Notes under the pieces: model-generated
The model's database searches: none
The model's input: the letters and a program-made list of their open reading frames with translations, nothing else
Told to the model about the DNA's origin: nothing
Program-made: the position numbers and the translations under genes
From: Erigeron canadensis
Lineage: Eukaryota; Streptophyta; Magnoliopsida; Asterales; Asteraceae
Assembly: GCF_010389155.1 (NCBI RefSeq)
Contig: NC_057762.1
Span: 38,624,055 to 38,688,054, forward strand
Direction of reading: 5' to 3'
DNA length: 64,000 nt
Shown here: piece after piece, positions 1-11,941 of the stretch
Layout of the letters: every line of letters begins with the position of its first letter
How positions within the stretch are numbered: position 1 is the first letter of the stretch

Positions 1-67
1 TTCGTTAAGTTAAACAAACGAACATGAACAAGGTCTCGTTCGTGTTCGTTCGATTCTTTTACAGCCC
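1..67. mobile_element. 3' end of a GTTCGTTCG-type terminal-inverted-repeat element
   Basis: The window opens inside a stretch rich in GAACGAACATGAAC and GTTCGTGTTCGTTCG words that stops at ACAGCCC. The same terminus ends the complete copy at 30146-30669, so this is the right end of a second copy whose left part lies outside the window. There is no coding potential. The superfamily is not assigned. Confidence 0.55.
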
Positions 68-1083
68 TAACTATTAATTACTCACTTGTTTATTTTATGG
101 GTTTTTCAACCGATGTCTCGGTCGCCGGTCATTAAATTCTATTAAAATATAAAAATATACATTAATAAGTTATATAAAAATAGTTATTATTATATTAAAC
201 TTATAATCATTAAATAAAACTTTTAAATATTTAAGGAAGATTGAGTGTATTGAACGCTAACTAACCAACGCCTTAAGTACAATACACATATAAAGTTTGG
301 ATAAACAAGTTTAACATGGGTGTGCTTCATAACATAAGCTTAAACATTAAAGCATAGTAGTAATGCACAATAGATAGGCACTTACAAATTCATTGTCTTT
401 TGTGTGCTTTGGCTATTACATATAGGAAATGATAATTGTACTATTATTATTTATTAATTTACCACATTTCTTAAGGTTTTCAGCATACAGTACAAGTCTG
501 TGTTGCATGTGTGTGGTGGTACAATTATCACTTCTTGTTACATATGAGTGTTCGTCCATTTGAAACTAGGCTGATTAAAACCAAAAAAAAAAAAAAGATA
601 CCGAGTGCATCTAAAATCTTGTGATAGGGGCTCTAGTATATAAAATGGGGAGGGTGGGGGGCTAAGTGGAGCTCTAAAAATAGAAATAAAAACGACTACA
701 TGTCAAACACGAACAATATGACCTTTTCTGAAGAACTATTTAGCTGTTGGTAGTTTCAAATACACGCAAATTAAATACCTTTCTAAAGAACTTAGCTTAA
801 GATTGATTTTAATTTTGGTTTTATCAACATGAATGACTTTGACTAAAGAATATTGAGCTTAGCGGTATTCCTTGTTCAATTTAATAAAAACCTAAGATCA
901 TACAAGAAGAACTGCAGCAACACCAAGCTCACAACATATACAAGAATTCCAAGCTTACTCAATTCAAACACAAAACCAAATAATTGTTATAAAGATGCTT
1001 GGTTAATTGTGGCAAAATGTAGATGTAGGAGTTAATATTATACAGAAGATTAGGGTAGAAAGTGAAACTTTAAATTCAAAAGT
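68..1083. other. AT-rich intergenic DNA
   Basis: No gene is recognisable. The stretch holds a small foldback element (424-535), a poly-A run near 583-596 and a G-rich patch near 646-661. Short open frames here have no family resemblance. Confidence 0.6.
424..535. mobile_element. small foldback element (AGGAAGTGATA family)
   Basis: Imperfect inverted ends, AGGAAATGATAATTGTA on the left and TACAATTATCACTTCT on the right, enclose about 80 bp. Related ends recur at 11024-11158 and 23013-23147, so this is one copy of a non-autonomous family. Confidence 0.5.
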
Positions 1084-1228
1084 TGTTAGAGGCGGTTAAC
1101 CGCCTAAGCTTAGTATTTAATATTGTAATTTTCATTTCTTGTAATTAACAATTTCATTTTTCTAATAAAATCAATTTCACTTTCCCAAAATTCTCTCAAG
1201 ATGTCGATTTATGATATGCTATCAGAGC
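1084..1228 (+). mobile_element. Copia-type LTR end and primer-binding site
   Basis: The sequence TGCTATCAGAGC at 1217-1228 matches, with one mismatch, the initiator-tRNA-Met primer-binding site used by many plant Copia elements. Upstream, TGTTAG at 1084 is a typical LTR start and is followed by the perfect palindrome GGCGGTTAACCGCC (1091-1104). A short LTR of about 115-130 bp is inferred. The matching 3' LTR was not found in the window, so the exact LTR limits are uncertain. Confidence 0.5.
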
Positions 1229-1379
1229 TTAATTGAGGCATCTACAAACCTCAATTCGATGCCAATCAACGCTAATAATACTCCGATCATCTATTCTGAT
1301 CAATTTTCCGGTGAAAAATTCCAATCAAGAAAACCCTAATTTTTTAAATTCTCATCAAAACCTGATATAAAACTTATTA

Positions 1380-2150
1380 ATGGTGATTATAGAAGCAACT
1401 CAAACTCAGAATCCTTTAATTCCAAATCAGAGCACACAAAATGTGAATTTAAATGCTTTAATGGAACCTTCGGTTGATTCAGTGAATCATCCTCTCTACC
1501 TTCATCCTAATGATCATCAAGGTATTATTCTGATCACCAAGAAACTCACTGGATCTGAAAACTTTATTTCTTGGAAAAAGTCTATGACAATTGCTTTAAG
1601 TGCTAAGAATAAACTGAAGATTATCAATGGGGAGGTCACTGAACCAAACCCTAACCCCGAGCTTAGGCCTCATTGGGAAAGAGCCAATGATGTGGTCATT
1701 TCTTGGATCTTGAACACTGTTTTCAAACCAAATTAGTAACAACCTCAACTTTGTGAGCTCTATTTTTGCTTTATGGAGAGAACTCTATGAACACTACTCC
1801 CAATTAGATGGCCATAGGTTCTTTCAAGTGACTCATGATATAGTTCAGCTTTGTCAAAATAACACTTCCATTGAGATCTATTATCACAAGTTGAAAGGAC
1901 TATGGGATGAACTTGATGCACTAGAAGCACCCTGTGTTTGCAATTGTACTTATACTTGTGAAAATGGTAAAAGAGAGCAAAGAATTAGGCTAATTCAATT
2001 CTTGATGGGCCTTGATGAGAGCTATACCAATATTAGAGAACAAATTTTGTTGTTGCAACCACTGCCTAGTGTGCCCAAGGCTTACACAATGCTTAGGCAC
2101 GAAGAAAAACAGAAAGAGGGTATAAAACAGCCCATCACCACACCAATTGC
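1380..2150 (+). pseudogene. Copia retrotransposon gag fragment, frameshifted
   Basis: The first frame (1380-1736) encodes a typical plant Copia gag N-terminus: the segment around GSENFISWKKSMTIAL and the ERANDVVISWILNTV stretch match the Retrotran_gag_3/UBN2 type. Homology continues in another frame (about 1723-2150) with ALWRELYEHYSQLDG, YYHKLKGLWDELDAL and IRLIQFLMGLDESYTNIREQIL. The switch falls in a T run at about 1719-1723, consistent with a one-base insertion. Homology fades near 2150, before any zinc knuckle, protease, integrase or reverse transcriptase, so this is a truncated dead copy. It lies just downstream of the primer-binding site at 1217-1228. Confidence 0.8.
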
Positions 2151-3091
2151 TCTTAACACCCTATGTTTTTGTTTTTTAAGTTTAAGCGTCTCTAGTTCGA
2201 TCTATTGGTGTTGCTTGCTCACTTCCTGCAAATTCCGCATCTCCACCGCTATGTTATACCCCTCGTGATCCGTAACCATGAGGACATGTGGAAAAAGCAA
2301 ATGCCAAGATTAGGAAAGAAATTAGTGGATAACATATGTCATTTTCTTATAGTTTTAAGATAATATTTAGGCTAATCTTTAAGAGGATTTATCATTTTCC
2401 TCAGTAATATGATACCATAATTTGTATAAGAATCTATTTGGACATCATATACAAGAACATATGATGGATACATTATAAATGGCGTTAAAAGTAAAAAATG
2501 AAATCAAAATCAATATTTTCCAGATTTTTACTCGGTTTAATATACGTTTATATTTGTAGTTGTAAGTATCCATTCAAACAAATCAAAATGATAGTAGTTA
2601 ATGTCTTTGAATAAAAAAATTATACAGTGTATTTAAAGTTAGGAATAATAACAATATAATTAATTAAAGATAATAATAGAATATTATCTCAAAATAGATC
2701 CACCAAAACCAAGATGTTCAAAAGTTTAAACTCAAATGAATTATTTTAAGTAAGCCGCTCAAATCCAATCTGAAAAATTCATTCTGATTCATCTTTTTTA
2801 TAAGTTTCAAAAACGCCACTTCATCAATCCGTAACACACCCAAACTCCCTTACGTGTCACCTTCTCATTCGCCATCATAAAATTTCAACTCAAAATCTTT
2901 AAACAAAAAAACCTCCCCTCTCTCAAACAAAAACATTTGCCCAAAAATTGAATTTTTTCAAAATGGCGGCATCCCCTCTCCTTAAAACACACACTCATTT
3001 CACACACTTCACATCTCTCACTCACAAAATATATCCTCATCACATTCTCTCTGTATCTATCTATCTATCATTCTTGTATCTATCGATTTTT
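2151..3091. other. intergenic DNA and upstream region of the cyclin gene
   Basis: No gene is seen. The last 200 bp are CT- and A-rich, as in a plant core promoter or leader. I did not find a clear E2F site or M-specific activator element by eye. Confidence 0.5.

Positions 3092-3126
<35 letters not shown>
3092..3126 (+). repeat. (CA)n-(TA)n microsatellite in the cyclin 5' leader
   Basis: About eleven CA units (3092-3114) run directly into TA units (to 3126), ending only 8 bp before the proposed ATG of the A-type cyclin. It is probably in the transcribed leader and likely to vary in length between individuals. Confidence 0.85.
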
Positions 3127-3127
<1 letters not shown>

Positions 3128-3133
3128 CAATCA

Positions 3134-4787
3134 ATGGCAGATCAAGAGAACAAAAGGGTTACAAGAATGGCGAAAAAGAGAGCAATGGAAGCAATCGAAT
3201 CACAGTTAAAACCTGCCAAAAAAACCCGAGTTGTTTTGGGGGAAATTACCAACAATCCGAGTGTGAGATCCGACCCGGTCAAAACCCAGAACCCGAAGTC
3301 AAAGAAAGTTAAGAAAACGGTTAAAACCCAGAAACCCATTTTGGTTGAAGATGATGACGTGGCGGCTAGTGACCCCCAAATGTGTGAAACTTACGTTGCA
3401 GATATATACAGTTATCTTCATAATATGGAGGTATTTATTTTTTGTTTTCCCTTTTTTTAAAATTTTTTTTGATATGTATTAGTTATATATAATTTAGGAA
3501 TTTATTGAAGTGTTTTGGATTTTGAAATATAGAGGGAAGTAAAAAGAAGGCCAATGGGGGATTACATTGAAAAAGTACAAAAAGATGTGAGTGTGAATAT
3601 GAGGGGAGTATTGGTGGATTGGTTAGTTGAAGTTGCTGAAGAGTATAAGCTTCTTCCAGATACTTTATATTTAACCGTTTCTTATATCGATAAGTATTTA
3701 TCGATGAATGTTCTTAATCGACAACGGCTTCAACTTCTCGGCGTTTCGTCAATGCTCATTGCTGCGTAAGTATTTACAGTAATTTTTTCGGTTATTTGGT
3801 TTGTTGTATATTTTGTGATATGTATGTTAATTGTGTAATTATCATTTTTGGGGAAAACAGGAAATATGAAGAAATTAGTCCTCCACATACGGAAGATTTT
3901 TGTTATATTACGGATAATACGTATACAAAGCAAGAAGTAGTGAAAATGGAAGCTGATGTGCTTAAATCTCTTAAGTTTGAAATGGGTAATCCCACAGTAA
4001 AGTCATTTCTTAGGTACGAATTTAAAAGCTAATTTGTTTTCTAGATTGTATAATAAAAAATTACAATATTTTGTTTTCATTAGCTAACTTGGGTTATGTG
4101 TGTTAATTTTTTGATTTGCAGACGGTTTACGAAGGTTGCTCAAGAGGATTATGAAGTAAGCTTTTTTGTTTATTTTTTGATATGTTAAACAAGTATTTCA
4201 TTAATTTTATTATGTTATGGGTACTAAGTTTGTGTATTGTTTGTAAATTACAGGCGCCGAATTTGCACTTGGAGTTTTTGGGATATTATTTGGCAGAGTT
4301 GAGTTTATTAGAGTATGGTTGTATCAAATTTTTGCCTTCTATGGTGGCTGCATCGGTTACCTTTCTTTCAAGATTCACACTTAAACCAAATGCACATCCT
4401 TGGGTATGCTTAAAATACTTTGCTATACCTTTGTATGAATTGAAAACAAATGTTCTAGTTCTTATAAGGTTTGATCCCATTTACAGAATTTGGCTCTTGA
4501 GAAACTTTGTGGATACAAGCCATCTGATTTAAAAGAATGTGTTCAAGTTTTACATGATTTGCAATTGAGTAGAAGAGCAGCCAATTTGGTAGCAGTTAGA
4601 GAAAAGTATAGGCAACATAAGGTATGAGTTATGTACTAGTGTTTTTATGATCTGATCATTTGTTTGTTTTGTTGATCTGATCTGACTATATTTCATTACC
4701 TCTTTATGACAGTTCAAATGTGTGTCGGAATTGGCATCTCCATCCGCGATACCTGCTTTGTATTTTGATGATGTCCAAGAAGTATAG
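3134..4787 (+). CDS. CYCA3: A3-type cyclin (seven exons)
   Basis: Cyclin A, the regulatory subunit of a cyclin-dependent kinase in S to M phase. Exons 3134-3430, 3533-3765, 3861-4013, 4122-4155, 4254-4403, 4487-4621 and 4713-4787 join in frame at GT-AG borders and give 358 residues, usual for the short plant A3 group. Visible parts: basic N-terminus; destruction box RVVLGEITN at residues 32-40, the signal for APC/C-driven proteolysis; cyclin N box starting with [18 protein letters not shown] (from residue 122) and YIDKYLS; then the C-terminal cyclin fold with [19 protein letters not shown]. The ATG at 3134 is the first in frame after the CA/TA repeat and fits family starts such as MADQENxxRxTR. 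All exons are open with no lesion, so it looks functional. A3 over A1/A2 rests on the short N-terminus and overall length; the exact subtype is open. Confidence 0.93.
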
Positions 4788-7388
4788 TTTTGATGTCTTT
4801 GGTCTAAACAATCCAATAATGGTACTCGTAAAATAGTTGCTGCTGCTGCCTGGTTGTTTGGGCTTTGGTATTAAAATTGTTTTTTTCCTCTGAACACAAG
4901 CTAGAAGTATGAGTATGGCTGATATAGTTGTTTCAGATATTTAGTTCTAGTTGTGGATGAAGGTTGGGTTTATGTTCTTTTAGAACATATTGTTGATAAA
5001 GATTTTGTTTAGTTAGTATGAGTTGATTTAATCTGTGCTTATTATAAGTGATTTGCTGGTTGTAGTATCTTACTTTAATGTAGCAATATAAAGTTGTTTT
5101 TGATAAAAATATTCTCCTTTTGCAAGTTTAGTGCAATTTATTCACAACATTGATACTGAAAGTGTTACCAGCATTAACATCAATGATAGGTGAGCAAAAC
5201 CAAACCAAAAACTTGTTGAACATAGAAAACCATCTGGGCTTTGATTCTGAAAAAATGAAATGATGGTTAAAGAAAAAAAGTGAGGCCATGACTTTCTACT
5301 CTTAAGTTAAAAGATTGTTTGATGGTTAATTAATGTAGTTGCAAACTTGCAATGACACTCTTGTGACGAGCCCTTGCCATTCCCCTGAACTTTTTTACTT
5401 TCTAGTTATTACTCCATATTCTAAAGTTTTCAACTGTAATAGAGGTTTAATGTTTCTTCCCTTTTAATACATAGAATTATCTATTGATAATTAACAATAA
5501 TTAAGAGTGGAATGTATCTACTGTTATTCACAAGTTAAACTTATTATATTTAGCCATTTGCGTCTGTTAGATCATTTTTAATTCACCAAGTGTAATTACT
5601 TACAAACTTGTGAAACCAAATCACTTAGGGTGGGTTTGGAGGAGTTTTATTCTTCAAGTATCAGGTCTGAGCCTTGAACAGGTAGAATTTTCCTTCTCAA
5701 GGGTTTAAAATGGATTTTGCTCGTCAAAGGGACAGTTTAGCGCATACCCGATTAAGACATTGTATGCAAGACTTCCCAAATTACGTGAGTAACTCAGAAC
5801 TTGAAAAAAAAACTTACAAACTTGTGGACCTTAAAGATAATAAGAGTACCAAAACCATGGCTTTACCCTTAAAACAAAACACTGGATATAGTTCCAACAT
5901 ATGGTGATTAGTTCAGATTCTGTGGAGATTGATGCTTGTTTAAACGTGTTAACACTAAAGACTTCAAAAGATAAGACTGCGTATGTGTTTGGTATGAACT
6001 ATGAAGCAAGTATAGAAAACACGACATATAAGTATCTTTAAGGAAGTTTGATGGCCATTGTTCCATACTCGCTTGACTTGGTTACCATTCCATTTGTTTT
6101 ATGCAAGTAAATATGAAACCTTGTATAACGCTAGTAAGTGATGATTTAAAAAATTAAATTTATTCTGCCACTGTTATTTAACTAATGTTGAATTTGTTAT
6201 GTATTAATAATCTTAAATAATCATTTAGAATTTAAAAGGCAGATGTAGAATTGTGGAGTAACCAATTTCTTAAGCAACAAGCACATCTCATGTACTGTAC
6301 ACATGGGCCGGCTACAACAAGAATGGGCCGCATTACTGCCTGTGACTTTGTGTGTTCATTGTTCATGTGCAGTTAATTTATATGTTTCTACTTTCTAGTT
6401 ACTTTGTTAACATCAATTTTTAATTTTAAGATAAACCATGATCCTGTTTTACCATTAGGTGTAGATTATTCATCACATGTTGTTTTTAAGATTTTCCAAA
6501 CGCGATGATTTCAACATGTTGTTTTCATGAATCGTTGTTTGAAGGTAATTACCTAATGTCGTATTTGTTTGATTGACATACACATACACATGATATATAT
6601 TAATATATAAGACTCGTGACTAAATAGGTTTTTATTTACCAATCAAAATCTTTTTACATAAAGTTAATTTAATCGTTTCCTTTTAATCTCATATTTAACT
6701 AAAAAATATTATCATACCTAGTCATAATTTAATTCTTATTTCAAAACATTACTATAAGATAGTTATGCGATAAGAAAAAATTATAAAAGAGAATTAACTT
6801 ATTTATAGTTTTTTTTTAAATCAAGGTACATAAAAGATTTTCTTCAAAATAGTTGATTACAAATTTAACTTTAGTCAGAAAAAAAAGCGTAATTGTGTTT
6901 TTCTTTTTTATGAAAAAATAACACAATATTCAAAAAAGTATATATTTTTTTAACATAGTATTTTATAAAAATAAAAAGTTAGTTTATTTAAGTTGATGAA
7001 TCAATTAAATGATTACCACGCAATACGACGACAATGACAGTATCGTTGCCATGAACCTTTTACCTTTGCTACCCAACAGTTCAAATTTGATTCGAGAACT
7101 TTACATATTTTTACTTTTATAGATCAAAACTTTTACTATTATGCCATCATTCATAAGATTTTATATAGATATGTTACGTACGTTACGTTTTATGTAATTT
7201 GCTCTATGCCTCCATACAATATGGTATTATAGTATCTTAATTAGTTTACTTACATGTATTTCATGAGAACAAATTATTAAACTGTGTAAATTTGGTTATA
7301 AATAATCATTGCATGACTTTCATCAGTATAAAAACACTTGCTATATATCGCAAAAACTCATCATTATTTGCGCACTTGTATCGATCTC
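4788..7388. other. intergenic DNA between cyclin and P450 genes
   Basis: About 2.6 kb of AT-rich sequence. I see no domain-bearing frame. The 65-codon frame near 5710 has no recognisable features. TTATAAATA near 7297 lies about 90 bp upstream of the P450 start and is a reasonable TATA box for that gene. Confidence 0.5.
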
Positions 7389-9034
7389 ATGGATCATCTC
7401 TTCATCACCATCCTACTACTTCTAGTTTCATTTCTATTGGCCACCCATTTTCGTGGCAAATATGCCAACCTTCCGCCCACCATCTTCCCAAGTATCCCAA
7501 TAATCGGTCACCTCTACCTCTTAAAGAAGCCCATTTACAGAACCTTAGCCAAACTTTCCGCCAAACACGGCCCAATTCTCTTCCTCCACTTTGGATCACG
7601 CCGTGTCCTTGTGGTATCCTCTCCTTCAGTCTCCGAAGAATGCTTCACCAAGCAAAATGATATCATATTCGCTAACCGCCCTCATTTGCTGGCTGGCAAG
7701 ATACTGAGCTCTAACTATAGCAGCCTTGGTTGGGCCCCATATGGTGATCTTTGGCGTAACCTTCGTCGTATTTCAACCATTGAGGTTTTTTCTTCTATTC
7801 GTCTTAACGAGTTTCACGATGTACGTGCTAACGAAGGAAGACTCATGATACGTAAGATACTTTCTGAATGTGGTTCATCACCTGTGAACTTAAACAAAGT
7901 ATTCCAAGATTTAACGTCGAATGTGTTGATGAGTATGATTGCAAGGAAGAGATATTTTGGTAGCGTCGATATGGAGGATGAAGGCAAACGGTTCCAAGAA
8001 ATCGTCAAGGAATCGTTTTTGGTTGCTGGTGCTTCGAATATAGCGGACCATTTGCCAATTTTGAGTTGGATGGGAGTGAAAGGATTTGAAAAAAAGTTAA
8101 TCGCGATGCAGAAAAATCGGAGTGAGTTCTTTCAAGGGCTGATTGATCAACTTCGAAAGGCTGAAGTGGGAAATAACAAAGAGAAGAAGAAGAATAGTAG
8201 CATAATTGAAGTGTTGTTGCAGCTACAAGAAACGGATCCTGCGTACTACACAGATGAACTTATTAAAAGCTTTATACTGGTAAGATAAAGATCTACACTA
8301 AACATGGGACTAGCTGATCAAACTATTTTGTTTTAAGTTACGAGTATCTCATTAAGTAATCATTTGTGTACTAATTAGTTAAATCTGTTGATTATCAGAA
8401 CCTATTGGCAGCTGGTGTGGATACTTCGTTTACGACTATGGAATGGGCTTTTACTCTTTTGCTCAACCATCCACATGTTCTAATAAAGGCACGAAATGAA
8501 ATTGATAATCATGTGGAAAATCACCGTCTTGTTAATGAATCGGATATGGCCAACCTACCTTATCTTCGTTGTATTATTAACGAGACTTTAAGACTGTACC
8601 CTGCTGCCCCACTGCTAGTACCTCATGAGTCATCGCATGATTGTGTGGTCGGGGGCTATCACGTTCCACGTGGGACCATGCTGTTGATAAATCAGTGGGC
8701 AATACAACACGACCCGGACGTGTGGAGTGACCCAGAGAAGTTTGATCCTGATAGGTTTAAAGGGTTTGAAAGTGGACGAAATGGGCTGAAGTTCATGCCA
8801 TTTGGGTCGGGAAGGAGGAGTTGCCCAGGGGAAGGGCTAGCCACACGTGTGATTGGGTTAACGCTAGGGCTGCTCATACAATGCTTTGATTGGGAAAGGA
8901 TCAGTGAAGAGATGGTTGATATGAGTGAAGGTCCCGGGCTTTCCATGCCCAAGGTTCAACCTTTGTTCGCCAAATGTAAACCACTCCCGATTACTCGCAA
9001 TTTGGTATACGAGACGTTTGAGTCCATGACATAA
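7389..9034 (+). CDS. cytochrome P450, CYP81-like (two exons)
   Basis: Membrane-anchored haem monooxygenase of the endoplasmic reticulum. Exons 7389-8279 and 8399-9034 join in phase 0 at GT-AG and give 508 residues, the normal length. Visible parts: N-terminal membrane helix (about 3-20), proline-rich hinge LPPTIFPSIPIIGH, WAPYGDLWRNLRR (helix C), I-helix oxygen motif AGVDTS (302-307), ExxR motif ETLR with E359 and R362, FDPDRF (412-417), and haem loop FGSGRRSCPGEG with ligand C439. The single phase-0 intron just before the I-helix motif is the common position in A-type plant P450s. The loop sequence and GLTLGLLIQCFDW resemble CYP81, a family active on isoflavonoids, lignans, glucosinolates or fatty acids. 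The substrate cannot be told from sequence. The upstream in-frame ATG at 7338 would put 17 residues before the membrane anchor, so 7389 is preferred. Confidence 0.93.
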
Positions 9035-11023
9035 TTGCATGGATCCGGCCTAGCTAGCCCATTAACAAAGGTCTCACATGCAATGTAAAAAGAAGAAAAT
9101 ATATAGGTTCAATTTGGCAAAATCCTTAAAAACGAACTGCCGTTATGGTACTATATATAGAAAGTTTCATTAATATGAAAAATGATTTATTACACATTAG
9201 ATCCCACATGTAGATATCAAAAGTCAATTCACATCCACTGCACTCACCGTTCGTATACTCATATGGTGATGAATGTGGAATGATACTACAATTTCTTTGA
9301 ATGAATATATTACTGATCATTTGTAAAAGTCGTGATATATAGTAAGTTAAATCATTATAGAAACTAAGATAAATTATTCTGTGATTATCTATATATTTTA
9401 CGTATTGTAATTACCAAATGTCCAAATGAGCAATAAATGATTGGTTAGGATTACTACTAACCCACTTTATTAAGGCAATGCATGATCACGTCAAGTAGTT
9501 AATCAAGTCCACAAGACTTGTTATGCGTTAATACGTACGAGTATAATAAAAGTCTTAAAGTGACATATGGTGCAAATCGATCAGTTTGGTATGAAATGAG
9601 GACAGGAAACTGAAAATATGGCAAATATGTCACCCCTGTACATTCACATTGACTTCGTTACGCAAGTACTAAGTAGCGCATTAGATTATATGTTAACTGT
9701 CCTTCAACTTATGTTTTAACACATTCAGATTAGTTTTAAGCTTCACTCATGCTACAAATAGCTTTTCGACGGCAAAATGTGCCTTTTTTTTCACGGTTTT
9801 TATTAGAAATTGTGTAAGTAATTCAATAATGGGATCAGAGTCATGTGAAGCGCGAATGCCACAATTGTTTGAGTGCGGATCGTTCAAGAAATTACCATGA
9901 AGAATCAGAAAATAGCACCGAGCATAGCTACGAATCACAGAGAGTTGTCCCAAGAAGTAAATAATCTGTCTTTAAGAAAAAAGTCAAGTGAGTATTGAAG
10001 GCATTAGTTTGAAATTTTAATTACATGGGGAAAAGGGCTGTAGTCTTAAATTTGAAAGAATTAAATAACGTCTTGATCATATTGGAAAAATAACAGTGGC
10101 AAAAGGCCTGGGTTGGGCAGGTTGAACATAAACACTCGTTGTCCAAGATTATCATCTTCTTATAAATAATTAGTATGGCTAATCTTATTAAAACCTATTA
10201 AATAAAATATAAACTGAATTAACCCACTTATAAGAAATTGCCACGTCAAGAAACACAGTCCTACTTTGATATGCTTAATTATCTACCTTGGCTACGGAGA
10301 CAAGATTGAGCTTAATATTGTACTTGTTATCCAAACATAAAGATCATTACATATTCATGATGTTATATTCTTTTCAACAAATTAAATGAACTACAACAAA
10401 CTTATTGAATAACTTGATGTTGGATACAGGGGAATTATTTGGTCAAACGGGCTGACTAAAGTCATCTCTTTTGACTTTTGAGTGTGGACAATATCCACAA
10501 TTCCACATTCTTGGTGGTAATAGAACACCATCACTTGTATAATTACTATTATAAATTATTGGAGTCGGGTAGAATACTATAACAAAGGCTATGAATGATT
10601 CCATTAATAATTTATTGACTCTATCAAGTAATTTGGAATCTTGACACACAATCGACAACGTCCTTCTTGTTTCAACAAGAATGAACTTAATTAATACACG
10701 ACTATACAAATCTTTCATTGACCATATGCTTATTTTGCTTATAAACCTTATTAGGTTCAGCTATTAGAATAGCGACACATCTTTATTGCGACTCACTAAC
10801 ATTTATTGATGGAAATTACCCACATATCCAAAAGTAAGTAATGTTCTTTGTAAACATAATTTAGCATCATATGCATTAAATGTAAAGCATGACATGTTTA
10901 TTCACAAGTGATGGCGCTAATGCTTTTATGAGTAATAGTTTAAGTAATATTAGAGATATCTTTCGTGTATCACCTATAATAACTAGTATTAGATGTCCTA
11001 TCATAAACCTCCTATATATTCAA
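9035..11023. other. gene-free AT-rich DNA
   Basis: No gene, RNA or clear repeat structure is seen over 2 kb. The minus-strand frame at 10443-10718 shows no domain and is probably chance. Confidence 0.5.
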
Positions 11024-11158
11024 AAGGAAAGTGATATTCGTATTACCAAACTTGATTAACTTACCATATTATATAAGTATTACAACACACTGTACAAACA
11101 GTTAATGCATAAGTGTGGTAAATCAATCAACTTAAGTGGTACTAATATCACTTCCCTA
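11024..11158. mobile_element. small foldback element (AGGAAGTGATA family)
   Basis: Left end AGGAAAGTGATATTCGTA and right end TACTAATATCACTTCCCT are inverted copies, about 135 bp in all. It is the same family as 424-535 and 23013-23147. Confidence 0.6.
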
Positions 11159-11565
11159 TTCAAAATGACAATACACTCAACTATCATAAATTATTAAATT
11201 TAGCGTGTGTGAATCAAGCAAACTATATAGGACTGAATAACGAAAGAGAGAAACAAAAGAAATAGATAGCTAGTAAGCATCGGTTGTATACTTCAAATAA
11301 GCAAGTGTTATCCTAGGGGGGTATACACTTTTTTACTCACACTTCCTAAAAAAAGCATAAAACAGTCGTCATTCAACCTGGTCCTATGTCAGTATTTGTA
11401 CCTATAAGAAAGCTACCTCTTTTTGTATTTCACAACACTAGCTTAAATTAAGAATATTTATAATTCTTCATTGATTTACTTGGTGAAATGATAACAAATG
11501 GGTTCACCTATTCAGTATAAGCTCTTGATTATTTAGGTGTAAATCCAAAATTCAAATTTTAACAT

Positions 11566-11701
11566 GGGGAATGATATATTTATAACAAGTATTAGCCATC
11601 CACAACAATACATGTTTTACATAGTTGTAAATTGTGCAGTAAAATATGTATATTTGTTATAGATGACTAATATTTGTTGTATATATATATCATCATTACC
11701 C
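11566..11701. mobile_element. foldback element, about 136 bp
   Basis: The left part GGGGAATGATATATTTATAACAAG and following ATTAGCCATC pair with the right part GATGACTAATATTTGTTG ... CATCATTACCC, making long imperfect arms. A related degraded copy may lie at about 27178-27300. Confidence 0.5.
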
Positions 11702-11941
11702 AACATATGCATATTTAACATTAGGGAAATGATATATACTTTTAATTCATTAACTTAAAAATTTTGCTATCAAATAGATGATGACATTTTAATGAAATCA
11801 AGAGAGATAAAATTAAGAAAGAACAATAGTGAAATTCATATGTGATGTGTCATTCTCGTTGTGTTTTCAAAATAGTTTTAGGTTAATGTTTAAAGAAACT
11901 TTTATGTTAATGTTCACAAGGACATTAACATTATATAAAAA

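Noticed and set aside
5710..5907. 65-codon plus-strand frame downstream of the cyclin
   Set aside because: ATG start but no recognisable motif, signal or conservation clue.
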